Positions 22,393 through 32,698 of a DNA stretch of 64,000 nucleotides are shown piece by piece. The DNA is taken from NCBI GenBank assembly GCA_928724745.1, contig CAKMXJ010000021.1, forward strand, positions 186,001 to 250,000, written 5' to 3'. The notes under the pieces were generated by a model. The model was not told the origin of the DNA and searched no databases. It saw only the letters and a list, made by a program, of their open reading frames with translations. This DNA comes from Anthracocystis setariae (Eukaryota; Basidiomycota; Ustilaginomycetes; Ustilaginales; Ustilaginaceae). A program made the translations under genes and the position numbers. Position 1 is the first letter of the stretch. Each line of letters opens with the position of its first letter.

Positions 22393-24668
22393 GCGTCAAC
22401 AATCAAGGCGCGCGCGCCCCCACATCAGGTCAGGGTCTGGGTCATAAAGGACGACCGGATCGGACAAAACAACTTGTTCTTCTTTTTTTCCCTTCTTCTT
22501 GTTCTCGTTCTGGTCCTTGGCTGGTCGTGCGTTCACGTTCGTTTCTGGCCAAGGATGTAGACGTGGGTCTGGTGCTGCTTCGCTCTGCTCAGCTGAGGCG
22601 ACCGACGACGACGTCGAGGTTGATAGGCTTGGGTCTTGGCGGGTCAGCAGGATCATCACTTTATGAAAGCGTTGAATGCATGTATGGCTTTGGAACCAAA
22701 GGCCAAAATTTAAATGAAAGATTTATGATGATAACGAATTCACTTTTTCTTCTTCTCTTGGATCATGGTTTGTGTGGGTGCTGACCTCGGACGGTGTTGT
22801 GTCGAAGTCGAGGGTTGAGGTCGATGACTCTGCGGTCAAAAGATTGAGGGGAGCGGAAGAGGGGAAGGAGGGGGAAGTTTAGCAGTTCGTTTGAGCTAAT
22901 TTATTTATTTGGAGACTTGTTAAGTTTGGGGGATGGGATGAGCGAGATCGGGTTCTTTGGCAGATCTCGCTCGGCAAGACTACGTACAGTGACTTGTTCT
23001 GTTCTATGAATTTGTTTCTCGCTGGCAGCTGCATATGCGCGGAGATGGAACATTGACAGCACACCCGCGCTGCTCGCCGGACGTCCTTGGCAGCAACGCC
23101 GCGCCAAGCTCACCTGTTGGCATTTCCTACTCTGCAGCAGTTTGACAGCGGGGCGCAAACTGTTGTCTTTGCTTTCGCACTGCCTCAACGCCTACCGCTC
23201 AAGTCGATCGAAAAGAGGGGTTGTTGTGTTGCATCGCATGCCATGCGCTTGGACCTCCACAATGCCGGTTGCGTTGCTCGCCAAAAGTGCAGCTAGAAGG
23301 CAAGACGAATGCACGACAATGGAGCCACTAGTGGCCGAGCCGTGCGTGAACTATTATTACTTGTTGTGTGTAGGTTACTGGATCTTAACTCGAGTTCACG
23401 ACCAAGGGTTCGAGGGGAGGACTGTGATCCCTGGGGGGTTCTGCTGTCAAATGCTGATCCTGATCGACCCGTCTGAGACAAAGGAAACAGGAATCATGCC
23501 ACCCAAGCGAGGTTTGCCAACAAACCGATCCACAAGCGACAGCGTGTCAGTCCGTCAGTCACATTGCTCGGATCCACCGATGAACAAAAATTCAAGCTGC
23601 CAAAAATTGACTGCCGCTGCCGAACAGCAGACATTGCAAATTGTGAAGTTGTGCTGTTCTCTTCGCTTGGCACGCACGCACGCACGCCCGCCCGCAAGCG
23701 TGCATGAATCGCAGCATTTCAGTACATGCCTCTCTCGCTCTCTCGCTCTTGGCTGTAACAGGTCAGGTTTCGGTTGCTCCGCTTTGCAGCGCTCCCATCG
23801 TAAAATCACCTTTCTCTCAAGGAAAAGGTACAACACAAGGTTACGGTTGCTGGCGCAGAAACTAAGTTCGAGGCTTGGACTGACGGCGTCGGCTGAAGGC
23901 TGCTGCTTTGCTGCTGCAGAAGCCGTTGCAACCCAGCAGCGCACGTCAAAAGTGTTGCGCCGACGCAGCTACAGAGTACTCTACTGCACTATTTTTTTTG
24001 GCGTCAAAAAATTGGGCTGTCGCGTTTGCGGTTCGCTGTCAAAGAAAGCGACGCGAGCGAGGCGCTAGAACGTTCACCACTGGCGCTGCTGGTGAATGCT
24101 AGAGTGGTAGTGGTGTGACTGCTGCAAGACTACTGCCACTTGACTGATGCTAGCTGCTGTTCCCGTTCCGAACAAGGGCTTGGCGTATTGTCCTGGGATC
24201 ATCTGCTTTCCCTTTCCCTTTCCTTTGCCTTGTCTCGGGAGGGTTTTTTAGGGCGGATAGCTCCTTCATCTCGTCGTCTTTCCTTCTTTCCATCATCCCA
24301 CCTCCCCTTTTCGCACCGTTCGGTCCCCTTCCACTTGGTCCCCCTTTCCCACATACACTACCATCTCTCGACTCTGCTTGGTTTGGCTGGTCCATCAAGC
24401 GAGAACTTGCTCTTCCTCTCTCCACTCTGCGTCTCTCTACTCGTCCCTAGCATAGCATATTAGCATTTTCGTTGTTGATTCCCTTGCATCCTCCAATCCA
24501 CTACTTCAACCTCAACCTCAACCTCATCAACGTCCAATCCCCACCAAACTTTATCCCCCTTCCCCTGACACCCAACGTGCTCCACTCATTACCAACCCAG
24601 TCCCAACGTTCTTTGACAGAACCTCATTCAATCCTGCCTTTCTGCATCCCACATCCCCGCAATCCACA
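22393..24668. other. Intergenic, 2.3 kb, no supportable gene
   Basis: After the actin stop there is a T-rich 3' region. From about 22,900 on the composition is even, with short repeats (CACG/CCCG near 23675-23692, CTCTCG near 23732-23748). A C/T-rich stretch at 24190-24660 leads into the next gene and looks like its leader. A 308-codon plus-strand ORF (23142-24068) has no recognisable domain and an irregular composition, and is not called. Confidence 0.5.
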
Positions 24669-25751
24669 ATGAAGTTGCTCAACATCGTCGCCGCCACTCT
24701 CGCATTGGTCGTCGCTGGCGCCTCTGCTGATATCAGCATCGAGGGCCGCGACCTCGGTCTGCCCGCCGTGTCCAAGCATCCGCTCAGCATGCAACGACGC
24801 GACGCTATCCTCAGTGCTCGTGCCAAGCCTCGTGCTTCCAAGCGTCACTACGGAAACAAGAACAGCTGCCACGCTAGAACCAAGCACGCTGCTTCGGGTC
24901 GGAAAAAGCACCACAAGCAACAGTCCACATCGCAGTCTCAGTCGCAGTCGCAATCGCAGGCCAACGTCAGCGCTCAGTCTCAGTCTCAGGCTCAGGCACA
25001 CGTCAGCGCTCAATCTCAGTCTCAGTCCCAGTCCCAGTCCCAGTCCAACAGCGACTCGTCTTCGTCTGCCTCTTCGTCATCGGGAGGCAGCGCTTCTGGC
25101 AGCGCTTCTGGTAGTGGACTGTTTGGCTTCAACTTTGGCTCATGCGGTTCATCCGATGCCAACGACCAGCAACCCAACGGCTCACAATCGTTCCTCAACT
25201 GCGGTCTCACCTCTGGCGGCTGGAACCCACCCAAGATCACCTTCAGCCAGCTCAAGATCATCTCGGCGACCCAAGCTGCCGCCTCGGCCGTCTTTGCCCC
25301 CTGCAAAGACGTGCTGTGGGCGTTCCAAGCTGCCGAGTCGAAATATAACATCCCCGCCACCGTGCTCATGTCGTTTGCGATGCAAGAATCCACATGCAAC
25401 CCGCAAGCCACCGGTGGCAATGGTGAGCAGGGACTGATGCAGATCACGCCGGACAAGTGCGGTGGCGCGCCCGGTGGCAACTGCAAGGATCCCGGATTCA
25501 ACGTCGATGCGGGCGCAGCGTACTTTAAGCAGACGCTCGATTCGTGCGGTGGCAGCGTGCTTCAGGCGATCGGTCAGTATAATGGTTGGTCGCTAGGCTT
25601 GACGGTGCAGGCGGCAACCGCGGCAAAGTATCAAGGTAACTGCTATGCGCAGAACAATCTCGATTATCTGTACCAGATGCTCAACGGTTGGTTCCTCGGC
25701 AACAGCGACGCGTACAACCTCGGCACGTATAAGAACCTCGCTAGCTGCTAG
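24669..25751 (+). CDS. Secreted lysozyme-like protein with transglycosylase SLT domain
   Basis: 360 residues. The signal peptide is about 1-20 ('LNIVAATLALVVAGASA'), followed by a basic segment and a long Ser-Gln dipeptide repeat (about 86-128) and a Ser/Gly linker. The C-terminal domain (about 212-350) matches soluble lytic transglycosylase/lysozyme-like folds: 'LWAFQAAESKYNIPATVLMS', the catalytic-Glu motif 'FAMQESTCNP' (E240), and 'GEQGLMQITPDKC' (255-264), then 'GAAYFKQTLDSCGGSVLQAI' and 'QYNGW'. Eight to ten cysteines in and around the domain suit an extracellular disulfide-bonded protein. SLT domains cleave bacterial peptidoglycan. The role in a fungus is inferred to be antibacterial or wall-related. 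Confidence 0.85.
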   Translation: MKLLNIVAATLALVVAGASADISIEGRDLGLPAVSKHPLSMQRRDAILSARAKPRASKRHYGNKNSCHARTKHAASGRKKHHKQQSTSQSQSQSQSQANVSAQSQSQAQAHVSAQSQSQSQSQSQSNSDSSSSASSSSGGSASGSASGSGLFGFNFGSCGSSDANDQQPNGSQSFLNCGLTSGGWNPPKITFSQLKIISATQAAASAVFAPCKDVLWAFQAAESKYNIPATVLMSFAMQESTCNPQATGGNGEQGLMQITPDKCGGAPGGNCKDPGFNVDAGAAYFKQTLDSCGGSVLQAIGQYNGWSLGLTVQAATAAKYQGNCYAQNNLDYLYQMLNGWFLGNSDAYNLGTYKNLASC

Positions 25752-26051
25752 AAGCTTGGCGTGCAATCCCCAAGATTTACCGTTGCGTCCCTGCAGGTTA
25801 GGGACGCTAAGCTTTCTTTGTTTTTTTCCCCCATCTCTCGGCTTCGGCTTCGACCTTTGGTTGTGTTTGTTCAGTGTTTGATACACATGCAGCATTTCTA
25901 CGGTTTTTGGCTCGCGCTAGTCGTTGAGCTGCTTCTTCTTTTTTTTTTTTCCTTTCCAATTCGATGAGTGTGCATGTGTGTTTGGAGGCAAGCTTATATG
26001 CTCTTGCTCATACTCGGACATGTTCTCGGATTTTGATTTTGAGTTTGACGA
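25752..26051. other. Convergent 3' region
   Basis: 300 nt between the stop codons of the SLT-domain gene (+) and ERCC1 (-). T-rich tracts (TTTGTTTTTTT at about 25818, T11 at about 25939) probably form 3' UTRs. No gene is seen. Confidence 0.55.
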
Positions 26052-26912
26052 CTACTCGTCGGGTGGTGGTTGTTGGGTTTGCAGCCTGTCGGCTTTGCGT
26101 TGGGCGTAAGTTCTTGTCTCGCCCACCTTGAAGGGCTGAGTGAAGGTATGGTGTAACCTATTCGCCTTTACCTGAGCGAAACCGGGCGCGGTTGCGATCT
26201 GGGTTGGATTGGCGTTAACTATGGCCTTGACTGAGCCAAAGGTGGTTAGAAGTGTGACAACATCGGTCTTATTGATTCCTTTGACCTGTGTTAGCGTATT
26301 GGTGACTTGGCTTAGATAATCCTGTGCCACGCGTTCTTTGATGGGATCCGGAGGTTTGTGTTCGAAGCTCTTGTAGGTTTCGATATACTTTGCTGCTTCT
26401 GGGGGTGACCAGGCTAGGATGAGGGTGAGGTTGTTGATCAGGGCGGTTTTGGTGAGTTCCTTGATGGCGGGTTGGTGGTCGTTGACGTCGCACAGTACGA
26501 GGAGGATGCGGAGCGTGTACATGTTCGAGAGCTTCTGTATACGTGTGTGGATGTACTCGGGATGTAAACGATGGTATCGGATCGAGAGGAAGAGGATGCA
26601 CGACGAAAGTCCCACTTGGTAGTCTGGGATGATGTCCGAATACTCCCAGCCAATGTTCTTGATGTGCGTCAAAAGTGGATTACCACGCTGACACGAGTTC
26701 ACCAGAATCGTGTTGCCGGAGCCAACAGCGCCCCGGATCATCGGCCGTGGTCGTGGTTGTGTTACGCCCGCATTAGAAGACGTCGAGGCAGATGCAAAAG
26801 TTGTTGCGCCTTGGCGAGCGTTCGAATTGTAGTCTCGAGGCAGAGACGAAGCCGGTTGGAACGAGGACATCGGCCTTCGCCCAGAACTACTGCCTTGCCC
26901 TTGAGCAGACAT
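26052..26912 (-). CDS. ERCC1/Rad10/Swi10 nucleotide-excision-repair nuclease subunit
   Basis: 286 residues from the ATG at 26912 ('MSAQGQGSSS'). An ATG at 27002 would add 30 residues. After a disordered Ser-rich N-terminus comes the XPF-like central domain: 'NTILVNSCQRGNPLLTHIKN', 'GWEYSDIIPDYQVG', 'CILFLSIRYHRLHPEYI'. 'VLCDVNDHQPAIKELTK' and 'LILAWSPPEAAKYIE' follow. It ends in tandem helix-hairpin-helix motifs ('QVKGINKTDVVTLLTTFGSV', 'IATAPGFAQVKANRLHHTF'). As in all ERCC1 proteins the nuclease acidic motif is absent. Catalysis is by the XPF/Rad1 partner. The dimer cuts 5' of bulky lesions and of flaps. Confidence 0.93.
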   Translation of the reverse strand: MSAQGQGSSSGRRPMSSFQPASSLPRDYNSNARQGATTFASASTSSNAGVTQPRPRPMIRGAVGSGNTILVNSCQRGNPLLTHIKNIGWEYSDIIPDYQVGLSSCILFLSIRYHRLHPEYIHTRIQKLSNMYTLRILLVLCDVNDHQPAIKELTKTALINNLTLILAWSPPEAAKYIETYKSFEHKPPDPIKERVAQDYLSQVTNTLTQVKGINKTDVVTLLTTFGSVKAIVNANPTQIATAPGFAQVKANRLHHTFTQPFKVGETRTYAQRKADRLQTQQPPPDE

Positions 26913-28159
26913 GGTTGTACAAGCAATGGTGGTCGTGAGAGGGCCAATACTTGTTTTGCAACAGCATCTGATCAAGCCAAGGCTCAGTCGTTCATACCAC
27001 ACTAACTACTCTGTTGACTGTTTCCATGTGGAGGTGTTGGAAACGTCGTTTGCGTGGAAATGCGGGGCGAAATCCCAAAATATCATGGTTATGTAAGCAC
27101 ACCTACACTCAATCAATCAATCAATCAATCAATCAGCGTGACGACCCTCCTCGATTGGTTGCACACAAAATGTCGATTCTAGAAAACAGCCTACAGTGTA
27201 GCCAAACCGACGATGCAACCGCAACACAAACAAGGCAATCGAGAGCAAGTCAGCATTCTTTTTGTCCAGTGTGTTTTACAAAGCCGGGAAAGCAGCAGAG
27301 CATAACCTCGTCATCCAGAAGCTAGACCGAGGCTCAAGTGGGAAAATCAGAATTGCAGAAGAAGAAGAATTAACTCGTCACCGAAAGACGATGCTCTCTT
27401 GGACTGTTGAGCTTGTGAATGTGAAATTTTAGTCATCACTTTTGGGCGAGGGGCCGGTCGAGGTTGTTGTGGTTGTGATTGGCGGTGTGCTGCTGCGATG
27501 TGGTTGTTGCTCTTCTCTGCTGCTTTATAGGGGTGCTAGAGATGACTTACGTATTGAACAGTTGCCCGGGCATCAAAGTTGGTCCGAGCAATGGATGATG
27601 GTGTTCGAGATCAACATTATTGGCAATAAATGGTCCAAAATTGACCTGCGCATGCGTGAAATTACTGCGTATTGAGTTGCCTCGAAAGAAAGTGGAGCAA
27701 GAGTCAAGAGTGACAAATCGAGACATAACATGCTCAACTTGTGTGGCGGGCGTACTGAATTCCAACTTCGGCCGAGCTTTTTTCTCTCACGTGATGAAAT
27801 TAAATAAAATCGCCACTTTTTTTGGGACTCTCTGCTAACACGGTCACCGCCCATTTTCTAGTAAGTCTCACTCACGCCCTAAGGAATTGGAGGAATTGGA
27901 GAACTTGGCATCCGAGTAGACTGCAGCCTCAAGCCCACAGCCAGCCAGAAATTCGCAACTTTGAATCTCAGTCAGGCAAACTCGCCAGTGAGGGCAGCCT
28001 CTCGCTTTCAATCCTCGAGAGTTTGGCAGCAAGTTGAGTTGACCAGAGCCACAGACAGACAAACAGACAGACAGTTAGTTAGTTAGTTAGTTAGTTGGGC
28101 CAAGTCGGTGCTCATCGTTGCAATCCCTCTCCTCACCATCAACACATCTCGACGACAAA
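26913..28159. other. Divergent intergenic region between ERCC1 and uL2
   Basis: 1.25 kb with no supportable gene. It has a (CAAT)7 repeat at 27108-27135 and a (GTTA)6 repeat near 28073-28096, close to the uL2 start. Short ORFs lack domains. Confidence 0.55.
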
Positions 28160-29757
28160 ATGGGTAGGGTCATTCGAGCACAGCGAAAGAGCGGTGGTAT
28201 CTTCACCGCTCACACCAAGCACAACAAGGCTCCCGCCAAGTTGCGTGTCTACGACTACGCCGAGAAGAACGGTTACATCCGAGGTGTTGTCAAGGAGATC
28301 ATCCACGACGCTGGTCGGTAAGTGTCATAGCATCCCACATCTTCAGCAAACAAGCAACAGCATCAGCAACAGCAGCAGCAGCAAAAGCAATCAGCACATC
28401 GTCGCAGCAGTAATACAGCAGCAGAATCCAATGGCATTCCGACATCAACACCATACATGATTCCAGCAGTAAACACCAAACCCGAGATCGCAAAACATAT
28501 AGTGAAGGAGCAGTGGCATATGAGTGCAGCAGCAAAGGATTTCGACCAGGCAAACCAGAGCCAAGATAAGAAGGAACGTCACAAGTTTATGGATGGGTTT
28601 ATAGGATTCCCAATCTGATATTGGAGCCATGAGGGGAACCACATCGACAAGCGCAGACCGGTGTTGATATCGTTGTTGTCTACAGGCTGAACAGCATGGT
28701 GTTGAAGTGTTATTACTCAAAGGTGGAATTTCGGCGGCCGGAAGCGCAATTCGACTTGATCAAGGCACCCAGACGCAACATTGCCCTACTCAAAAAAGCT
28801 CTTCTACCCACAGCCTCGCGTTATCACACGGCTCCTCTGTCCAGACATTTGTCATCTTCCAATCGGCAACATTCCGACATCCAACATGGCTCTCGTTTAA
28901 CAGTCGAGTGCGGTGTGGCGTTACAGTGACAAGGATCTTGTTGCAGCGGGTACTCCGACAAGGCGACGGCATTTCCGGCACGCCCAACATTTGCCCCAAC
29001 TTTGCAAACCCCTCGCTCGACATTTGTTGCTGTGCTACTGCTACTGCTACTGCTACTGTGATGCTGTTGCTGCACCGCCTCATCTCGTCAACATCAAATA
29101 CTGACCCTTCAAGCTGCCCTTCAACTCTGCTGCTCATCCCAACTCTACAGTGGTGCTCCTCTTGCCAAGGTCGCTTTTCGTGACCCTTACAAGTACCGCA
29201 CCCGTGTTGAGACCTTTGTCGCTACCGAGGGTCTCTCCACCGGCCAGTTTGTCTACTGCGGTAAGAAGGCTGCCTTGAACGTTTCCAACGTTCTCCCCCT
29301 CTCTTCGCTCCCTGAAGGTACCATTGTCTGCAACGTCGAGGAGAAGTCCGGTGACCGTGGTTCGCTCGCACGCACTTCGGGCAACTACGCCACCATCATC
29401 GGTCACGACCCCAACGGCAAGACCTCGCGTATCCGCCTTCCCTCCGGTGCCAAGAAGACCGTGGCCTCCACCTCGCGTGCTACCATCGGCATTGTCGCTG
29501 GTGGTGGTCGTATCGACAAGCCTTTGCTCAAGGCTGGTCGTGCTCACCACAAGTACCGTGTCAAGAGGAACTCGTGGCCCCGCACTCGTGGTGTGGCTAT
29601 GAACCCCGTCGACCACCCTCACGGTGGTGGTAACCACCAGCACATTGGTAAGCCCTCCACCCGCAGCCGTTTCGCTCCTGCCGGTCAGAAGGTCGGTCTC
29701 ATCGCCGCTCGTCGTACCGGTCTTATCCGTGGTACCATCAAGACCAAGGACGCTTAA
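28160..29757 (+). CDS. RPL2: 60S ribosomal protein uL2 (L8/Rpl2), 2 exons
   Basis: Exons 28160-28317 and 29151-29757 join to 254 residues, the usual length of eukaryotic uL2. The junction codon CG|T gives '[19 protein letters not shown]', exactly the family sequence. '[20 protein letters not shown]' opens the protein. The conserved peptidyl-transferase-proximal segment '[18 protein letters not shown]' holds the key His-rich loop. The intron is 833 nt with GTAAGT...CTACAG, far longer than most introns here. It lies at the large-subunit peptidyl-transferase centre of the ribosome. The coding sequence has the C-ending codon bias of highly expressed genes. Confidence 0.98.
28318..29150 (+). other. 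833-nt intron of the uL2 gene
   Basis: GTAAGT donor at 28318 and CTCTACAG acceptor ending at 29150. Its inside has CAG/CAA-rich repeats (28345-28430) and a (CTACTG)n stretch (29035-29056). I looked for snoRNA C/D boxes and saw no convincing pair. ORFs inside show no family features. Confidence 0.85.
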
Positions 29758-30041
29758 GCGCCTTGCCATCCGTCATCCTAGTTCCATCATCATTCGGGTT
29801 ACTCCCACCATCCATCACCATGTTACATCATCATCATCATTCCGTTCATTGTGGTTTTGTGTCGACACACAGCCGCAACAAACACAAAAAAAAAAGAACG
29901 ATTGGATCAAAAGTATATTTCGTTTGTCTTTTGCGACGTTGGTTCAATCACAACTTCTTGTTTTCTTTCTCTCTCTCTCTCTCTTTCTCTCGAACACACA
30001 CTCTTTGATATCGTTTGTCGAATGAATTGGAGCTTGTTGGC

Positions 30042-30446
30042 TCAGTTTGTTGGTTTCGGGGTGAATTTGGAGTTGGTGATGGCGGAGGAGGGTTGGGTGA
30101 AGAGATCTTGGAGGCGCGGGTAGATTTTGCGTTGGAAAGCGAGTTCGGCTTCGTTGGCGGTGATGCCTAGGCGATGTTGGGCTGCACGGTCGGTGATCAG
30201 TCCGCGCACTGGCGACGTTACCAGGTGCGCCGGTGGCAGTGGTGGCGCTTCGTGGAAGTTGTTGATGCGAAACTTGAGCCACGATGACGGTTGTTTCCAG
30301 TCGGGAATCACAGGTTCGGTGATTTCAGTCACCGCCAGTGCCAGCGCTTCCAAGTTCGCCGCTGCTTTCGGTGGTGGCAGCACTGGCATGCCATTTGCAA
30401 GTGCGATCACCAGCAGGGTTACAGTGACGACTAGCATGCGTCGCAT
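30042..30446 (-). CDS. Small secreted protein, no recognised family
   Basis: 134 residues from the ATG at 30446. A longer frame to 30647 would place the signal peptide internally, so the internal ATG was chosen. The leader 'MRRMLVVTVTLLVIALANG' is a clear signal peptide. The mature part has no cysteines. It is Pro/Ala-rich at first ('PVLPPPKAAANLE') and then more structured ('DWKQPSSWLKFRINNF', 'LAFQRKIYPRLQDLF'). A TATA box (CTATATAA on the minus strand) lies 72-79 nt upstream. It is the first of nine consecutive minus-strand secreted-protein genes but lacks the C-terminal intron of the main family. Candidate effector by context only. Confidence 0.75.
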   Translation of the reverse strand: MRRMLVVTVTLLVIALANGMPVLPPPKAAANLEALALAVTEITEPVIPDWKQPSSWLKFRINNFHEAPPLPPAHLVTSPVRGLITDRAAQHRLGITANEAELAFQRKIYPRLQDLFTQPSSAITNSKFTPKPTN

Positions 30447-31398
30447 CGTGAAATCCCCCCACATACCAACACCCCCCCTTCCCCCCTCCGCCTGGAGCGA
30501 AAGGCAAGTAAGGTTGGTTATATAGCTTGTCTCAACCGCATTGAGCGCGCTCATGAAACCGACAACCACCTCATCACTCTTTTGTTTCGTTTCATTCTCC
30601 ACTGGCCCCAACACCCGAACCTCGAATTCACTTGCAAACCCTCCCATCCAACCAATCTATCCCCCCCCCCTCTCAGCACACGCTGCACATGCCTTTGTGA
30701 GAAAGCGTACAAAGAACAACCACGCCCGCCGCGTATCAAACAACCCAATTCGAACAGCAAGAGCGCCAGCCGAACGAGTCCCCGGAGAGTGGCGATACGG
30801 TCGAAAGATCGATGAGATTGTCCGCGGACGCCTCGAGCGGCTGGGAGCAATCTTTTCCAAGCCCTCCCAGCGGTGGTGGGTCATCGCGCAAGTGCAAAGC
30901 CGAACTTCGCTATCAAACCTCAACCCCCCCCCCCCTTTTCACCATCGTCCATCACACAATCCAACGACGGGTACGTACGCTATCAATGCAGTCGCAAGGA
31001 ATCTTTCCCCACACGCAGGGCTGCAGCCCTCTCTCCCAGTACCTGTTCCGTCGCTGGACGATGAGTGTCGAATCGCCCACTTCATGTCATGGCTTCACCT
31101 TTGTCGTCTAGACGCTCTCAAACTCCACCTTGTCTCTTCATATGTGTGCTTGCTTGATGGATTTCACGATCACACACCCTCCCACCCAGTCAACCCAAAT
31201 CGCGCAAACGAACAATCATACTACCTCAATACACACACACACACACACAGACAGGTACTCGTCGTGCAACAGCTTCGAGCAGTCCCTTCAATTCTGATAT
31301 GTCGACGCTGTGTTTGCAACTTTGGGAGCATGATGTTGTGGAAACATGGATGGACTGTGAGGGGGGACCAACTCGGTGATCCCAGCTTTGAACGGCTC
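30447..31398. other. Intergenic in secreted-protein cluster
   Basis: Promoter of the 30446 gene with C-rich homopolymers (C10 near 30661 and 30926) and an (AC)9 run at 31232-31249. A 387-codon plus-strand ORF (30541-31704) is antisense to the next gene, has low-complexity content and is not called. Confidence 0.5.
30518..30525 (-). promoter_or_regulatory. TATA box of the 30446 secreted-protein gene
   Basis: CTATATAA on the minus strand, 72-79 nt before the ATG. Confidence 0.6.
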
Positions 31399-31923
31399 TC
31401 ACCGGCGTCCTCTTGGCAACTCGGCATTGTTGGCGGAATCCTTGAGATCCTCCTGCATCAACTGCCAGCTTGCCACCGTGGTTCTACCGACGGAAGAACC
31501 CGAACCCGAACCCGAACCCGAACCCGGCTGACCCTCTCTGAACCCGTCCAACGCCTGTTTCCAAGCCTCCCTGGTCAATCTGGGCGACCTCGACAGCGCC
31601 GATGGCTTGGCGCTCTTCTTAAAATGCTTAGTCACCAGCGCTCGAAACTTCGCCTTTGCACTGCCTTGCTCACTCGCAGCGGTCACCGAGGGAGAGAGTG
31701 GTGAGCGCGGGTGGGGGAAGATTGGGTTGAAGCCGGTTTGCATCGGTTCAGTGGTCGGGGTTCGCTCGAGATCGAGACGGCTCAGACTGGTGGAGAGGTC
31801 GCGCGCTTCCGATTCGAGAGGCTCGAATGCGTTAAACCCGGGACCTAAAGGTGTCCCAACGGTAATGTTGATGAAAAACGCCAACAAGGCCGTCAGCATC
31901 GATCGTAGGAAGAAAGCACGCAT
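31399..31923 (-). CDS. Secreted protein with Gly-Ser repeat, no recognised family
   Basis: 174 residues. The signal peptide is 'FFLRSMLTALLAFFINITVG'. The mature part is Ser/Pro-rich without cysteines, with a basic helix-like stretch ('SAKAKFRALVTKHFKKSAK') and a (Gly-Ser)5 run encoded by a CCCGAA/TTCGGG hexamer repeat at 31497-31524. A TATA-like ATATAAGA lies about 80 nt upstream. The stop overlaps a GTGAGA sequence. If that is a donor, joining to CCTCACAG at about 31350 would extend the protein by some 20 residues. That form is unresolved. Candidate effector by context. Confidence 0.72.
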   Translation of the reverse strand: MRAFFLRSMLTALLAFFINITVGTPLGPGFNAFEPLESEARDLSTSLSRLDLERTPTTEPMQTGFNPIFPHPRSPLSPSVTAASEQGSAKAKFRALVTKHFKKSAKPSALSRSPRLTREAWKQALDGFREGQPGSGSGSGSGSSVGRTTVASWQLMQEDLKDSANNAELPRGRR

Positions 31924-32001
31924 TTTTGTTCGACGTCGGTTTCGATCGGTAAAGCAAGTTCAAGTCCTTTTTGCTAAGGCGAGGGCGGAGCGGGGCGGAT
32001 T

Positions 32002-32009
32002 CTTATATC
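32002..32009 (-). promoter_or_regulatory. TATA-like element of the 31923 secreted-protein gene
   Basis: GATATAAG on the minus strand, about 80 nt before the ATG. Confidence 0.5.
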
Positions 32010-32047
32010 TTGACGTCCGGTCGATCATCATCCATCCGCTTCGTTCC

Positions 32048-32072
32048 CCCCTAGCCCTAGCCCTAGCCCTCA
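32048..32072 (-). repeat. Telomere-like CCCTAG hexamer repeat
   Basis: Three CCCTAG units followed by CCCTCACCC on the plus strand, equal to GGGCTA-type repeats on the minus strand. They differ by one base from the TTAGGG telomere unit used by smut fungi. It is short and may be chance. Confidence 0.6.
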
Positions 32073-32582
32073 CCCACCGTGCCAGATGACGGTCACCACC
32101 ACACAGCCTTGTGAAACGAAACCGTGCGGTTGCGCACAGTCGCACGCTGTTGGAGTCTTGGCGGTGGAGTCGAGTTTCGAGAATGTCGTGGAACCCAATG
32201 AGTTGAGTTTGGCTGTTGGTTGGTTGAGCAAACCGGCTCTTGCGATTGGTAAACAGGTCCCGTGATTGCCGGTTTCATATCATTCCCCCTACCCCAAAAC
32301 GACGATACAGTCAGAATTGCATGCAGCGAGCATCGCAACACGGACATCTGACCTCTAAGCAAAACTCATGGCCACCGTCCAACCCTCTCGACCAATTCAC
32401 CTCCCTTACATTCGTATCATCAACCAACCTTTGTGCTTTGTTTGATGGTCACTCGGATTTCTAACCCACCCGAGCGTCGCCACTTGTCGCAATCGAACAA
32501 AAAAAAAAAAAAAAAAAAAAAAAAAACGAGGCTTGACCCATGCATGCCATACATTATATTAACCTCTACTACCACAAATGAC

Positions 32583-32698
32583 ATCTGCGGCCATAGAACC
32601 TTGAAAGCACCGCATCCCGTCCGATCTGCGAAGTTAAGCAAGGTATCGCCTAGTCAGTACTGCGGTGGGGGACCACGCGGGAATCCTAGGTGCTGCAG

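Larger units (their letters stand above)
31924..32582. other. Intergenic between a secreted-protein gene and 5S rRNA
   Basis: Contains the promoter of the 31923 gene, a telomere-like CCCTAG hexamer repeat (32048-32072) and an A28 tract (32499-32526) shortly before the 5S gene. No gene is seen. Confidence 0.55.

Noticed and set aside
23142..24068. 308-codon plus-strand ORF between actin and the SLT-domain gene
   Set aside because: No domain, signal peptide or codon bias like the neighbours. It lies in repeat-containing intergenic sequence.
28345..29060. Possible snoRNA in the uL2 intron
   Set aside because: Isolated TGATG- and CTGA-like strings occur, but no correctly spaced C/D pair with a terminal stem was found.
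30541..31704. 387-codon plus-strand ORF overlapping the 31399-31923 secreted-protein gene
   Set aside because: Low-complexity content running through homopolymers and an AC repeat. The opposite strand encodes a clear signal peptide.
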